DNA of 64,000 bases, taken from positions 1 through 64,000 of the forward strand of contig CABUAS010000001.1 of the NCBI GenBank assembly GCA_902489595.1. The letters are read 5' to 3'. This document shows, one piece after another, positions 27,309-36,175 of the stretch. The DNA is from an uncultured Oscillospiraceae bacterium. GTDB taxonomy: Bacteria; Bacillota; Clostridia; Oscillospirales; Acutalibacteraceae. Each line of letters starts with the position of its first letter. The first letter of the stretch is position 1. The notes below the pieces were generated by a model. That model did no database searches, was not told the DNA's origin, and saw nothing but the letters and a program-made list of their open reading frames with translations. Both the position numbers and the translations under genes were made by a program.

Positions 27309-28815
27309 CTTAATAACAAACCTGCTTGCCTTTGTCATAAATGCAGGAATAAACTTTTTTCTGACGCCGTATCTGCTGGAACAGCTCGGCACGGAATCAT
27401 ACGGCTTTATAGGGCTTGCAAACGATTTCGTAGGTTATGCAAACATTTTTGCAATGGCGCTCAATACAATGAGCGGGCGTTTTATTGCAGTAGCATATCA
27501 CAGAGGCGAAAAAGAAAAAGCAAACCGCTATATGAATTCGGTGTTTATGGCAAACGTTATTTTAGGCGCAGTCGTTGCATTTGCAGGAATATTTATTGTA
27601 TGGAAACTTGAATACATAATAAATATTCCGACCTACTTAATGAGCGATGTTAAAATAACATTTGCCCTTGTGTTTGCAAACTATCTTCTTTCAATAATCA
27701 TCAGCGTACTCAACTGTGCACCGTTCATAAAAAATAAAATGAATCTTGTTTATATAAGAAATATTATTTCCTATTTAATCAAACTCATTTTCACAATCGG
27801 TCTTTTGATGCTGTTTGATATCAAAATTTATATCATCAGCCTTGTAACGCTTATCTGCACCGTTTATTTAATGGTTGCAAACGGTGTGATTTTCAAAAAA
27901 TTACTGCCCGAATTTAAACTATCGTCAAAAGGCTTCAACCTTCAGATGATTAAAGAAATCCTGTCAAGCGGTATATGGATGTCACTTCTGTCGCTTTCAA
28001 ACCTGCTGCTGTCAGGTCTTAACTCACTTCTTACAAACAAATTCATTTCACCTGTTGCAATGGGCTATCTTAATGTTTCAAAAACAATTCCGAACTACAT
28101 AAGCCAGCTCGGTCAGCAGCTCGGCACGGTTTTTGCACCTGAATTTACAAAGCATTACGCCGAGGGCGAAATAGAGACATTAATTTCCGAGGCAAAAAAG
28201 GCAATCAAAATAATGAGCTTTATAATGATAGTTCCCGTTGCGGGCTTTATCGTTTTCGGAAATGAATTTTACACACTGTGGCTTAAGGATTACACGGCAG
28301 ATGAAATAAACACCGTTCAGGCACTTTCAATCATAATCACCGTACCGTATCTGATAAACGGAATCATTTACCCGCTTGTGCAGATTCACAATGCACTCAA
28401 TAAAATAAAACTGCCCGTTATTGCAACATTTGTAATCGGCATTATAAATATTCTTATCATTCTGCCTCTCGGCTACTTCAACAAATTAACACTTATTGCG
28501 CTTACTGTTTCAAGCTCGGTGCTTCAGTGCCTCAGAAATGCAGTGTTTCAGCCGATTTACGCCGCTAAAATTCTGAAACAGAAATGGTATATCTTTGTGC
28601 TTACCGAATTAAAATATTTTCTTGTTTTCGGCGTAATCGCATTATTATTTTATGTAGGAAAAAGTTTTATAAGCATATCATCGTGGCTTGCATTTATCAT
28701 ATGGATTGCTGTATTTGCAGTTATTGGCTACGCAGTATTGTCGTTAACAATATTCAGCAAAAGTGAATTAAAAGAATTAATTAAATCAATAAAATTAAAA
28801 ATAAAAAGGCAGTGA
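27274..28815 (+). CDS. Wzx-type oligosaccharide flippase
   Basis: The 513-residue protein has fourteen predicted membrane helices in the MOP superfamily pattern, with FLTPYLLEQLGTESYGFIGLAN near the N-terminus as in polysaccharide exporters (RfbX/CapF type). It moves undecaprenyl-linked repeat units across the membrane. Translation starts at a GTG (27274) 6 bases after AGAAGGA, inside the Wzy gene (35-base overlap). Confidence 0.88.
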   Translation: MSNSSRKQNSINLITNLLAFVINAGINFFLTPYLLEQLGTESYGFIGLANDFVGYANIFAMALNTMSGRFIAVAYHRGEKEKANRYMNSVFMANVILGAVVAFAGIFIVWKLEYIINIPTYLMSDVKITFALVFANYLLSIIISVLNCAPFIKNKMNLVYIRNIISYLIKLIFTIGLLMLFDIKIYIISLVTLICTVYLMVANGVIFKKLLPEFKLSSKGFNLQMIKEILSSGIWMSLLSLSNLLLSGLNSLLTNKFISPVAMGYLNVSKTIPNYISQLGQQLGTVFAPEFTKHYAEGEIETLISEAKKAIKIMSFIMIVPVAGFIVFGNEFYTLWLKDYTADEINTVQALSIIITVPYLINGIIYPLVQIHNALNKIKLPVIATFVIGIINILIILPLGYFNKLTLIALTVSSSVLQCLRNAVFQPIYAAKILKQKWYIFVLTELKYFLVFGVIALLFYVGKSFISISSWLAFIIWIAVFAVIGYAVLSLTIFSKSELKELIKSIKLKIKRQ

Positions 28816-28820
28816 CGGAT

Positions 28821-29849
28821 ATGACAACGCAAAAGCATATGGATTTAATTGATTTGCTGAAAGGGTTTGCCATTCTGTCGGTAATTTATCTCCACAGCGG
28901 ATTTTCGGACAAAGTATCAAAAGCAGTGCTTGCACCGTTTCTGTTCAGTCTTGCCGTACCGATTTTTATGATTGTAAGCGGATTTACATATTCAGTTTCA
29001 CTGTCAAAAATCAGTGATAATAAATGGGTTTTAAAATCTTATTACAGTTTTTCAAATCTATATAAAAAACTGATAAGAATTCTGCCCTGTTACCTGATTG
29101 TTTTTGCAGCGGAACTTATTCTTGACCCACCGAAAATTGACAGTTTTAAAAGCGTTGCAAAAATATTTTACTATATGTTTACGGGCGGATATGTTTTTCC
29201 GGGCAGTTACTATATCCCCGTTTTAATTCAGTTAATTCTGATTTTTTCGCTTTTAAAAATTCTGTATGACAAGTTAAAAGCAGCGTCATTTATCCCTGTT
29301 GCCGTATTTCAGTTGATTTATGAAATCTTAATTTATTACACAAGCTTTCCTAAACAGCTCTCAAGACTGCTTATTGTAAGATATTTAGTACTGATTCTCG
29401 GCGGAATATTCATTTTTGATAAATATAAAAATGAAAAGCAGATTAAAAACAAATGGATTTACATTCTTTCGGCAATACTCGGAGCAGGATATATAATTGC
29501 AATAGGCTACTTTGATTTCACGCCTAAAGTTTTATTTACGGACTGGGCGTCAACTGCAATGCCGACTGCACTTTATTTAGTGCCTGCTATAATGCTTGTT
29601 TTGTTTAAATTCGGTGAAAAAGAAGTAAAACCGATTTTCACCATACTCGGCAAAGCATCGTACCACATTTATCTTATTCAGATGATATATTTCGGCATTG
29701 CCGTAAAAAGCATCGGCTTATCAAAGCCGCTGATAAATTTTGTTATCGGCACTGCATTTTCGGTTTCGCTTGGACTGATTATGTATTTTACCGAAAATAA
29801 AATAAGAAAATCAATAAAAAACAAACGCTCAAAAAGCGTGTTAAAATAA
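28821..29849 (+). CDS. Acyltransferase-3 family membrane protein (third)
   Basis: The 342-residue polytopic protein carries MDLIDLLKGFAILSVIYLHS near the start, with the acyltransferase-3 His, and VPIFMIVSGFTYS. I prefer the ATG at 28821; a GTG at 28812 in the same frame overlaps the flippase stop and cannot be excluded. It probably acylates the polymer, as the two earlier members in the operon do. Confidence 0.83.
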   Translation: MTTQKHMDLIDLLKGFAILSVIYLHSGFSDKVSKAVLAPFLFSLAVPIFMIVSGFTYSVSLSKISDNKWVLKSYYSFSNLYKKLIRILPCYLIVFAAELILDPPKIDSFKSVAKIFYYMFTGGYVFPGSYYIPVLIQLILIFSLLKILYDKLKAASFIPVAVFQLIYEILIYYTSFPKQLSRLLIVRYLVLILGGIFIFDKYKNEKQIKNKWIYILSAILGAGYIIAIGYFDFTPKVLFTDWASTAMPTALYLVPAIMLVLFKFGEKEVKPIFTILGKASYHIYLIQMIYFGIAVKSIGLSKPLINFVIGTAFSVSLGLIMYFTENKIRKSIKNKRSKSVLK

Positions 29850-29864
29850 AAAGGAGTAATAATT

Positions 29865-30734
29865 ATGTATGAAAACAAGCCATATGTTATAGCCGAGGCA
29901 GGCTGTAATCACAAAGGTGAAATGGAAATTGCAAAAGAACTTATCAGAGTTGCCGCTCAGATTTGCGGTGCTGACGCAATTAAGTTTCAAAAACGCTGCA
30001 ACAGAGAACTTTTAACCGAGGAGCAGTATAATGCCCCCCACCCGAATCCAATAAACTCTTATGGTAAAACTTACGGCGAACACAGAGAATTCCTTGAATT
30101 TACCGTAGAGCAGCACGCCCAATTAAAAAAATGGTGTGAAGAATACGGTATAACATATTCAACCTCTGTCTGGGATTTGACATCGGCAAAGGAGATTGCA
30201 AGCCTTAAACCCGAATTTATTAAAATTCCGTCAGCCTGCAACAATCATTTTGAAATGCTTGAATGGCTCTGCGATAATTATGAGGGCGAAATTCAGTTAT
30301 CTTTCGGTATGACAACACACGAAGAGGAAGAAGAAATCGTTCAGCTTTTTGAAAGAAAAGGCAGAAACAAAGACCTTGTTCTGTTTAACTGCACAAGCGG
30401 CTACCCCGTTCCGTTTGAGGACATCTGCCTGCTTGAAATCACAAGAATGAGAGAGCAGTATGCAGACCGTGTTAAGAAAATCGGTTTCTCGGGTCATCAT
30501 CTCGGCATTGCCGCAGACGTTGCCGCAATGGCACTCGGCGCAGAAGTTTTTGAACGCCACTATACACTTGACAGAACCTGGAAGGGCACAGACCATGCCG
30601 CTTCCCTTGAGCCTGACGGCGTAAGAAAGCTTGTTCGTGATTTAAACAACGTTCACAAAGCATTAACCTTTAAATCACAGGAAATTCTGCCGATTGAGCA
30701 GGTACAGAGAGATAAATTAAAATTCAGAAAGTGA
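29865..30734 (+). CDS. neuB: NeuB-family nonulosonate synthase lacking the SAF domain
   Basis: The 289-residue protein aligns with the TIM barrel of sialic acid synthases: VIAEAGCNHKGEMEIAKELI, ADAIKFQK, YSTSVWDLTSAKEIA, FIKIPSACNNHFEML, LSFGMTTHEEEEEI, NCTSGYP and GFSGHHLGIAAD, with H-ERHYTLDRTWKGTDH near the end. It condenses PEP with a mannose- or ManNAc-type sugar. Usual NeuB proteins are about 340-350 residues because of a C-terminal antifreeze-like (SAF) domain; here the chain ends shortly after the barrel, as in some KDN-9-P and Neu5Ac-9-P synthases. It has AAGGAG upstream and the neuA fusion 6 bases downstream. Confidence 0.88.
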   Translation: MYENKPYVIAEAGCNHKGEMEIAKELIRVAAQICGADAIKFQKRCNRELLTEEQYNAPHPNPINSYGKTYGEHREFLEFTVEQHAQLKKWCEEYGITYSTSVWDLTSAKEIASLKPEFIKIPSACNNHFEMLEWLCDNYEGEIQLSFGMTTHEEEEEIVQLFERKGRNKDLVLFNCTSGYPVPFEDICLLEITRMREQYADRVKKIGFSGHHLGIAADVAAMALGAEVFERHYTLDRTWKGTDHAASLEPDGVRKLVRDLNNVHKALTFKSQEILPIEQVQRDKLKFRK

Positions 30735-30740
30735 TACCCG

Positions 30741-31883
30741 ATGAATGCTGCATTTATTCCCGTGAGGGGCGGAAGCAAATCAATCCCCCTCAAAAACATA
30801 AAAAAAATATGCGGTATGCCGCTTGTTTACTGGACCGTAAAGGCTGCCGCAGACTGTGAGCATATCGACATTGTTTATGTTGCCACAGACAGTGAAATCA
30901 TAGAAAAAACAGTTAAAGGCTTTAATCTGCCAAAGGTTATGGTAATCGGCAGGAGCGCCGAATCCGCAAGCGACACGGCTTCAACAGAGTTCGCAATGCT
31001 TGAATTTGCAGAAAACTATGATTTTGATAATATTACACTCATTCAGGCTACATCTCCCCTGCTGACGGCAGAAGATTTGAACAAAGGCTTTGAACTTTTT
31101 GATGAACCCGATACAGACAGTGTTATTTCGGCGGTTCGTCAAAAGCGTTTTAACTGGCAGGTTGATGAAAACGGCTTTGCAAGCCCGACAAATTATGACG
31201 TGTTCAACAGACCGAGACGGCAGGAATTTGACGGCTATCTTGTTGAAAACGGCGCTTTCTACATAACATCAAAAGCAGATTTGCTGAAAAGCAAAAACCG
31301 TGTTTCAGGCAATATCAGAGCCGTTGAAATGAGTGAGGACACTTTTTTTGAGATTGACGAACCGTCTGACTGGATTATCATTGAAAGCCTGATGAAACGA
31401 AAAGGACTTCACAAAAACGAAATTCCCGAAATCAAAATGTTTTTGACAGACTGTGACGGCTGTCTGACCGACGCAGGAATGTACTACAGTGAATTCGGCG
31501 ATGAACTTAAAAAATTCAACACTAAAGACGGAATGGCTTTCGGACTTATGAGAAAAAAAGGCATTCTGACAGGCATAGTTACAAGCGAAAGCGTTGAACT
31601 GAACAAGCGCAGAGCCGAAAAACTTAAACTTGATATTCTTCAGTCAGGCACAAAAAATAAAGTGCAGGCAATAAGCGCACTTTCTCAGAATTATAATATA
31701 CCGCTTGAAAATATCTGCTATATCGGCGATGATGTAAACGACACTGATGTATTTGATATTGTGGGCTTTTCTGCCTGCCCTGCCGATGCTGTGTCACTTG
31801 CCAAATCAAAAGCATCATATATCACGTCTGCAAAAGGCGGCGAAGGCGTTATAAGAGAAGTTTATGAGTTGATATTTGAATAA
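30741..31883 (+). CDS. neuA: CMP-nonulosonate synthetase fused to HAD phosphatase
   Basis: Residues 1-228 form an acylneuraminate cytidylyltransferase (FIPVRGGSKSIPLKNI, VATDSE, LIQATSPLLTAEDL, YLVENGAFYI). Residues 232-380 form a KdsC-like HAD phosphatase with the nucleophile pair D237 and D239 in LTDCDGCLTDAG, TKDGM and the late GDDVNDTD motif. The phosphatase can remove the 9-phosphate of a nonulosonate-9-phosphate before CMP activation. The same domain fusion occurs in vertebrate CMAS and some bacteria, where the HAD part may be structural. All HAD catalytic residues that I can see are present here. It is the last gene of the operon. Confidence 0.92.
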   Translation: MNAAFIPVRGGSKSIPLKNIKKICGMPLVYWTVKAAADCEHIDIVYVATDSEIIEKTVKGFNLPKVMVIGRSAESASDTASTEFAMLEFAENYDFDNITLIQATSPLLTAEDLNKGFELFDEPDTDSVISAVRQKRFNWQVDENGFASPTNYDVFNRPRRQEFDGYLVENGAFYITSKADLLKSKNRVSGNIRAVEMSEDTFFEIDEPSDWIIIESLMKRKGLHKNEIPEIKMFLTDCDGCLTDAGMYYSEFGDELKKFNTKDGMAFGLMRKKGILTGIVTSESVELNKRRAEKLKLDILQSGTKNKVQAISALSQNYNIPLENICYIGDDVNDTDVFDIVGFSACPADAVSLAKSKASYITSAKGGEGVIREVYELIFE

Positions 31884-31890
31884 AAAATAA

Positions 31891-31919
31891 CGGCGGGCTG
31901 AAAGCAGCCCGCCTTACGG
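31891..31919 (-). terminator. Dispersed repeat acting as minus-strand terminator
   Basis: GGCGGGCTG-CTTT-CAGCCCGCC forms a near-perfect stem followed on the minus strand by a T-rich tail (GTTATTTTTTATT), well placed to end the CaCA antiporter transcript. The unit belongs to the dispersed GC-rich repeat family. Confidence 0.75.
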
Positions 31920-31925
31920 TTAAGT

Positions 31926-31953
31926 GGAGGACCCTGTTCCTCCCTTTGTTTTT
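31926..31953 (+). terminator. Terminator of the polysaccharide operon
   Basis: GGAGG-ACCCTGTT-CCTCC followed by CTTTGTTTTTTT on the plus strand, 42 bases after the neuA fusion stop. Confidence 0.65.
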
Positions 31954-31957
31954 TTGT

Positions 31958-33016
31958 TTAAATAAACACAGTAGCTACATATACGATATAGCCTGCAACC
32001 ATTATAATGCCCTGCCATCTCTGAAATTTTTTGGTTATGATTGTGGGGAAAATTGCAACTGCGATTGCCGCAAGGCAAACAACCATATCCACTGTTACGG
32101 ATGACGCCGAAACTGCAAGTGCGCCCGTGCCCTTGCCGATTGAGGCGAAAGAACAGATAGGAAGAATAAGCGTTAAATCAATAATATTTGCACCGAGAAT
32201 ATTGCCGACGGAGAGAGCGCCCTGCTTTTTCCTGAGTGCCGTAATCATTGTAACAAGTTCGGGCAATGAAGTGCCGATTGCAATAGCGATAACACTGATA
32301 ACTCTTTGAGGAATATTCAGGCTGATTGCAATTTCGGTACCGTAATCAACAAGCAAATCTGCACCTACAACAATACCGACTGCACCGAGAACAAAGAAAA
32401 TCAGATTCTTTGCCCAGTCTTTTTTTGTGGCTGTTTCTTTTGTGGGAACAATATTGTCCTCTTCCTGAAGTCCTATATTTTCAGGACTCGGCTCAAGCTG
32501 TACCGAACTGTTTTTCATTGACATAAAGTTTTCTACAAAGAATGCAATAAAGATTACAATAAGAACAATTAAGCCAATCGTTGAAAGATTATAGAAAAAG
32601 CCTGTTTCACCTGTAAAAGTAAGTTCTTTTTTCTCTGTAAAAATACAGCCGAGCACAAGAGCCGCAGATGCTGCAAACATCATAACCGCTTTCGGCGCAA
32701 ACTGCTTACGCTTAATCGGTCTTGACGCTGCGTCAGTAAATATAATAAATATACCCATTATAAGTGCCGTGTTTGCCGTAACCGAGCCGACTGCGTTGCC
32801 TGCCGCCATTTCAACATTGCCTTTAAGTGTTGCCTGAATACTTACAAGCATTTCGGGCAGGGTGGTTGCTATTGATACAATCGTAGCGCCGATAACAAAT
32901 TTCGGCACACCAAGTACCTCGGCAATCCAACTTGCACTGTCTACAAACCAGTCGCCGCCTTTTATAATGAGTATAAGGCCGACGATGAATAATACGTACA
33001 TTAAAACTGTTTCCAT
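31958..33016 (-). CDS. CaCA family calcium/sodium antiporter
   Basis: The 352-residue protein has ten to eleven membrane helices and two inverted alpha-repeats: TTLPEMLVSIQATLKG...GNAVGSVTANT and GTSLPELVTMITALRKKQ...GNILGANIIDL. Each carries the acidic ion-binding Glu of the Na+/Ca2+ exchanger family. An acidic cytoplasmic loop (about 170-205) separates the halves. It probably exports Ca2+ in exchange for Na+ or K+. The ATG at 33016 has GAGGTG 7 bases upstream; a GTG three codons earlier overlaps that site and is less likely. Confidence 0.9.
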   Translation of the reverse strand: METVLMYVLFIVGLILIIKGGDWFVDSASWIAEVLGVPKFVIGATIVSIATTLPEMLVSIQATLKGNVEMAAGNAVGSVTANTALIMGIFIIFTDAASRPIKRKQFAPKAVMMFAASAALVLGCIFTEKKELTFTGETGFFYNLSTIGLIVLIVIFIAFFVENFMSMKNSSVQLEPSPENIGLQEEDNIVPTKETATKKDWAKNLIFFVLGAVGIVVGADLLVDYGTEIAISLNIPQRVISVIAIAIGTSLPELVTMITALRKKQGALSVGNILGANIIDLTLILPICSFASIGKGTGALAVSASSVTVDMVVCLAAIAVAIFPTIITKKFQRWQGIIMVAGYIVYVATVFI

Positions 33017-33048
33017 AATGGTCACCTCAAAAAATCCGATTGCTTAAT

Positions 33049-33077
33049 ATAGTACAACATTGCGAATTCATTGTCAA
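33049..33077 (-). promoter_or_regulatory. Promoter of CaCA antiporter gene
   Basis: Minus strand TTGACA (complement of 33072-33077), 17-base spacer, TACTAT (complement of 33049-33054). Confidence 0.7.
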
Positions 33078-33101
33078 TAATTTACATTCAAAAAAAGCGT
33101 G

Positions 33102-33130
33102 TTGTGAAATCAAATATTTTATGATACAAT
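33102..33130 (+). promoter_or_regulatory. Promoter of CapA-like gene
   Basis: TTGTGA (33102-33107), 17-base spacer, TACAAT (33125-33130). The transcript leader includes the dispersed repeat at 33173-33199. Confidence 0.65.
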
Positions 33131-33172
33131 ATAAATATACTGTTGTATAAATATACTCACAATATTGTTATC

Positions 33173-33199
33173 TGTAGGGGCGGATAATATCCGCCCGTT
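33173..33199. repeat. Dispersed GC-rich palindromic repeat
   Basis: TGTAGGGGCGGATAATATCCGCCCG: a GGGCGGAT/ATCCGCCC stem in the 5' leader of the CapA-like gene, matching the repeat family seen at 7241 and 59849. Confidence 0.65.
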
Positions 33200-33221
33200 A
33201 AAACAGAATGGAGTTGTCTTT

Positions 33222-34424
33222 ATGGATGATAAGAAAAAAAACCTACTCGGAATGTTAATTCCCGTTATAACTGCCGTTCTTGTTGTTGTTGTTTTTGCAA
33301 TAAGCGGTCACATCACAAAAAATATGGACGCCGTTGAGCCTACTGCGCCTGCACCTACCGAGGAGCAGACAACCGAGCCTGTAACGCAGGCATCATCAAA
33401 GGTTACGCTTGTTGCCGTCGGTGACAATCTTATTCACAACACACTGATTGACGCAGGCAAAACATCAGACGGAACGCTTGACTACAATTCATTTTATGCA
33501 AACATAAAGAAAGATATTTCTGCAGCCGACATTGCTGTTATCAATCAGGAAACTATGCTGGGCGGCTCTGAATTTGAATATGCGGGCTATCCGCAGTTCA
33601 ATACCCCTTGGGAGGTAGGCGAGGCCGCCATTGCCGCAGGCTTTGACATTTTCACATGTGCCACAAACCACTCTATGGACGTAGGCTTTAAGGGCATTGA
33701 ACAGGAATGTAAATTCTTTGATGCACACCCCGAGGTTACGCATATCGGCACAAACGACACCGAAGAAGATTACAACACCATAGTTTATTATGAGAAAAAC
33801 GGTATAAAATTTGCTGTACTGAATTATACATACGGCACAAACGGTATTCCCCGCCCCGAGGGCAAAAGTTGGTGCGTCAATATGATGGACAAGGAAAGAA
33901 TTACTTCAGACGTAAACACGGCAAAACAAAATGCCGATGCCGTTATCGTATTTCCGCACTGGGGCACGGAAAACAGTTCCTCAGTTTCCGATTATCAGAA
34001 AGAATATGTACAGTTATTCTCAGAACTCGGTGTTGACATTGTTATCGGTGCTCATCCGCACGTGCTGCAGCCTGTTGAATGGGTAACAAATGAGCAGACA
34101 GGCAAAAAAATGCTTGTTTACTATTCACTCGGCAATTTTATTTCACATCAGACAAGTGTTAACCAGTTATGCGGCGGTATGGCAAGAATTACCATTGAGA
34201 AAAACAATGATGAAATCACGGTTACTTCTGCAAAACTTGTGCCGGTAGTTTGCTGGTATTCATCAAACGAAAGCAAGCAGTTTACATTTTCGGTTTACAA
34301 GCTCGGCGATTACACCGACAGCCTTGCCGAAACACATTCACAAAGAAGTAAAGGCGTTACGACTGATTATTTCACAAGCCACTGCAAAGAAATTATACCC
34401 GAAGAATTTTTGGAAATGAGTTAA
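33222..34424 (+). CDS. CapA/PgsA-type membrane-anchored metallophosphatase-fold protein
   Basis: The start is the ATG at 33222 with GGAG upstream; the longer frame would include the dispersed repeat. The 400-residue protein has one N-terminal membrane helix (about 8-32), a Thr/Pro/Glu linker and a CapA domain of the calcineurin-like fold: AVGDNLIH, INQETMLGG, CATNHSMDVG, FPHWGTE and GAHPHVLQPVEW. CapA/PgsA proteins act in poly-gamma-glutamate synthesis or export, but many standalone homologues have no capB/capC partner. None is seen here, so its role is open. Confidence 0.88.
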   Translation: MDDKKKNLLGMLIPVITAVLVVVVFAISGHITKNMDAVEPTAPAPTEEQTTEPVTQASSKVTLVAVGDNLIHNTLIDAGKTSDGTLDYNSFYANIKKDISAADIAVINQETMLGGSEFEYAGYPQFNTPWEVGEAAIAAGFDIFTCATNHSMDVGFKGIEQECKFFDAHPEVTHIGTNDTEEDYNTIVYYEKNGIKFAVLNYTYGTNGIPRPEGKSWCVNMMDKERITSDVNTAKQNADAVIVFPHWGTENSSSVSDYQKEYVQLFSELGVDIVIGAHPHVLQPVEWVTNEQTGKKMLVYYSLGNFISHQTSVNQLCGGMARITIEKNNDEITVTSAKLVPVVCWYSSNESKQFTFSVYKLGDYTDSLAETHSQRSKGVTTDYFTSHCKEIIPEEFLEMS

Positions 34425-34520
34425 TGCAGTTTACACTTTAATGTTTTTGTATAAATTGCAACAAAACAGGCTTTTAAACCGCAGTAAAAATTCAAAATCT
34501 CACAAAATATAAAAAAAGTG

Positions 34521-34549
34521 TTGACTTTGAAAGAAATTATTCATATAAT
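34521..34549 (+). promoter_or_regulatory. Strong sigma-A promoter of glnA
   Basis: TTGACT (34521-34526), 17-base spacer and perfect TATAAT (34544-34549). The predicted transcript starts near 34556, only about 14 bases before a terminator hairpin. Confidence 0.85.
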
Positions 34550-34569
34550 GAGAGTGTACTAAGAACAAA

Positions 34570-34607
34570 GGCGTTCCGAATTATATCGGAGCGCCCTTTT
34601 TGTTTTT
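34570..34607 (+). terminator. Terminator-like attenuator in the glnA leader
   Basis: A perfect 10-bp stem (GGCGTTCCGA/TCGGAGCGCC, one G-U) with loop ATTATA is followed by CTTTTTGTTTTT. It lies between the glnA promoter and the glnA ribosome site, so most transcripts should end here unless it is overcome. The loop lacks the G at position 4 of an ANTAR hexaloop. Confidence 0.75.
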
Positions 34608-34639
34608 AAATTTCAATAATACTATCGGAGGGTATTTTT

Positions 34640-35980
34640 ATGAGTAAACTTACAAAAGAGGACATACTCAGAGACGCAGAAGAAAAAAATGTTGAGTTCG
34701 TAAGACTTCAGTTTACAGACGTATTCGGTCTTATGAAAAACGTATCTCTCACTGTGTCACAACTTGAGAAAGCACTTGATAACGAGTGTATGTTTGACGG
34801 TTCTTCAATCGACGGCTATGTTCGTATTGATGAATCAGATATGTATCTCCACCCTGACCTTGATTCATGGGCACTTTTCCCTTGGAGAACATTCGGCGGA
34901 AAAACAACGGCACGCCTTATATGCTCTGTTTATATGGCAGACAACAAAACACCGTTTATGGGTGACCCGAAAAACGTGCTTGCAAAAGTTATGAAAGAGG
35001 CAGAAAAAATGGGTTACGGCTTTAATGTAGGCCCTGAACTTGAATTCTTCCTTTTCAAAAGAGATGAAAACGGCAACCCCACAACAGAGATGACAGACCT
35101 TGGCGGTTATTTTGACCTTAACCCGATTGACGCAGGCGAAAACTGCCGCCGTGATATCTGCCTTGCTCTTGAAGATATGGGCTATGAAATTGAGGCATCA
35201 CACCACGAAGTTGCAGAATCCCAGCACGAAATTGACTTTAAATTCGGCGATGTTATGATTACTGCAGACAGATGTATGACCTTCAAGCACGTAGTTAAAA
35301 CTTATGCAACAAAGCACGGTCTGCACGCAACATTTATGCCGAAGCCTGTTTTTGGTATAAACGGTTCGGGTATGCACACAAATATGAGCCTTTACAGACT
35401 TTCAGACGGCTCAAACGCATTTGATGATCCAAGCGACAAACTCGGTCTTTCAAAAGAAGCATATGCTTTCATTGCAGGCGTTATTGCTCACGTAAAAGGA
35501 ATTGCGGCATTCTCAAACCCTCTTGTAAATTCATATAAAAGACTTGTTCCGGGTTACGAGGCTCCCTGCTACATTGCATGGTCTGCATCAAACCGTTCAA
35601 GCCTTGTTCGTATTCCGGCAGCAAGAGGCAAAGGCACAAGAGTTGAACTTCGTTGCCCCGACCCAACCTGCAACCCTTATCTTGAAATGGCACTCTGCCT
35701 TGCAGCAGGTCTTGACGGTATCAAGAAGAATATGACGCCTCCTGCTCCTGTTGATTACAATGTATTTGATTTAACTGCAGAAGAACTTGTAGAAAACGGT
35801 ATCGACTGCCTGCCCGGCAGCCTGATTGACGCAGTTTATGCGGCAGAGGCTGACCCGTTTGTAAAAGAAACTGTAGGCGAACACATCTTCAACGCTTATA
35901 TAGGCGGTAAAAAGCGTGAGTGGGATGAATACCGCACACAGATTTCGCAGTGGGAAATTGACAGATACTTAAAGAAATAA
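34640..35980 (+). CDS. glnA: Type I glutamine synthetase
   Basis: The 446-residue enzyme has normal GSI-alpha length. The beta-grasp domain holds [15 protein letters not shown] and FDGSSIDGY. The catalytic domain has [18 protein letters not shown] (metal glutamates), [12 protein letters not shown] (glutamate site), [19 protein letters not shown], and NRSSLVRIP. It forms glutamine from glutamate, ammonia and ATP. GSI-alpha enzymes lack the adenylylation site and are feedback inhibited. TCGGAGGG precedes the ATG. A terminator-like hairpin in the leader suggests regulation by attenuation. Confidence 0.97.
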   Translation: MSKLTKEDILRDAEEKNVEFVRLQFTDVFGLMKNVSLTVSQLEKALDNECMFDGSSIDGYVRIDESDMYLHPDLDSWALFPWRTFGGKTTARLICSVYMADNKTPFMGDPKNVLAKVMKEAEKMGYGFNVGPELEFFLFKRDENGNPTTEMTDLGGYFDLNPIDAGENCRRDICLALEDMGYEIEASHHEVAESQHEIDFKFGDVMITADRCMTFKHVVKTYATKHGLHATFMPKPVFGINGSGMHTNMSLYRLSDGSNAFDDPSDKLGLSKEAYAFIAGVIAHVKGIAAFSNPLVNSYKRLVPGYEAPCYIAWSASNRSSLVRIPAARGKGTRVELRCPDPTCNPYLEMALCLAAGLDGIKKNMTPPAPVDYNVFDLTAEELVENGIDCLPGSLIDAVYAAEADPFVKETVGEHIFNAYIGGKKREWDEYRTQISQWEIDRYLKK

Positions 35981-36011
35981 ATCTGATATTTTTCAAATTC
36001 AGATGAAATAC

Positions 36012-36070
36012 TTGACTAATTGAAAAAAATATAGTAAATTATATGGGCAGTGAATTCTGCCCGTATTTTT
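36012..36070 (+). promoter_or_regulatory. tRNA-Ser promoter and glnA terminator hairpin
   Basis: TTGACT (36012-36017) and TAAATT (36035-36040), spaced by 17, form a candidate promoter for the tRNA. GGGCAG-TGAATT-CTGCCC (36045-36062) followed by a T-run is the probable glnA terminator. The two overlap closely, so which is active is uncertain. Confidence 0.5.
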
Positions 36071-36085
36071 ATATACCGAATATAT

Positions 36086-36175
36086 GCAGATGTGTCCGAG
36101 CTGGCCGAAGGAGCACGATTGGAAATCGTGTAAACGGCGAACACCGTTTCTGGGGTTCAAATCCCCACATCTGCG
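36086..36175 (+). tRNA. tRNA-Ser (anticodon GGA)
   Basis: The acceptor stem GCAGATG (36086-36092) pairs with CATCTGC (36168-36174). The anticodon stem-loop CACGATTGGAAATCGTG carries GGA, a long class II variable arm (around AACGGCGAACACCGTT) follows, and the T arm is TGGGGTTCAAATCCCCA. An encoded CCA follows at 36176-36178. The 3' end of the gene is repeated twice downstream. Confidence 0.97.

Noticed and set aside
34570..34596. ANTAR-type antiterminator target in the glnA leader
   Set aside because: The hairpin has a six-base loop but ATTATA lacks the conserved G at loop position 4, and only one hairpin is present.
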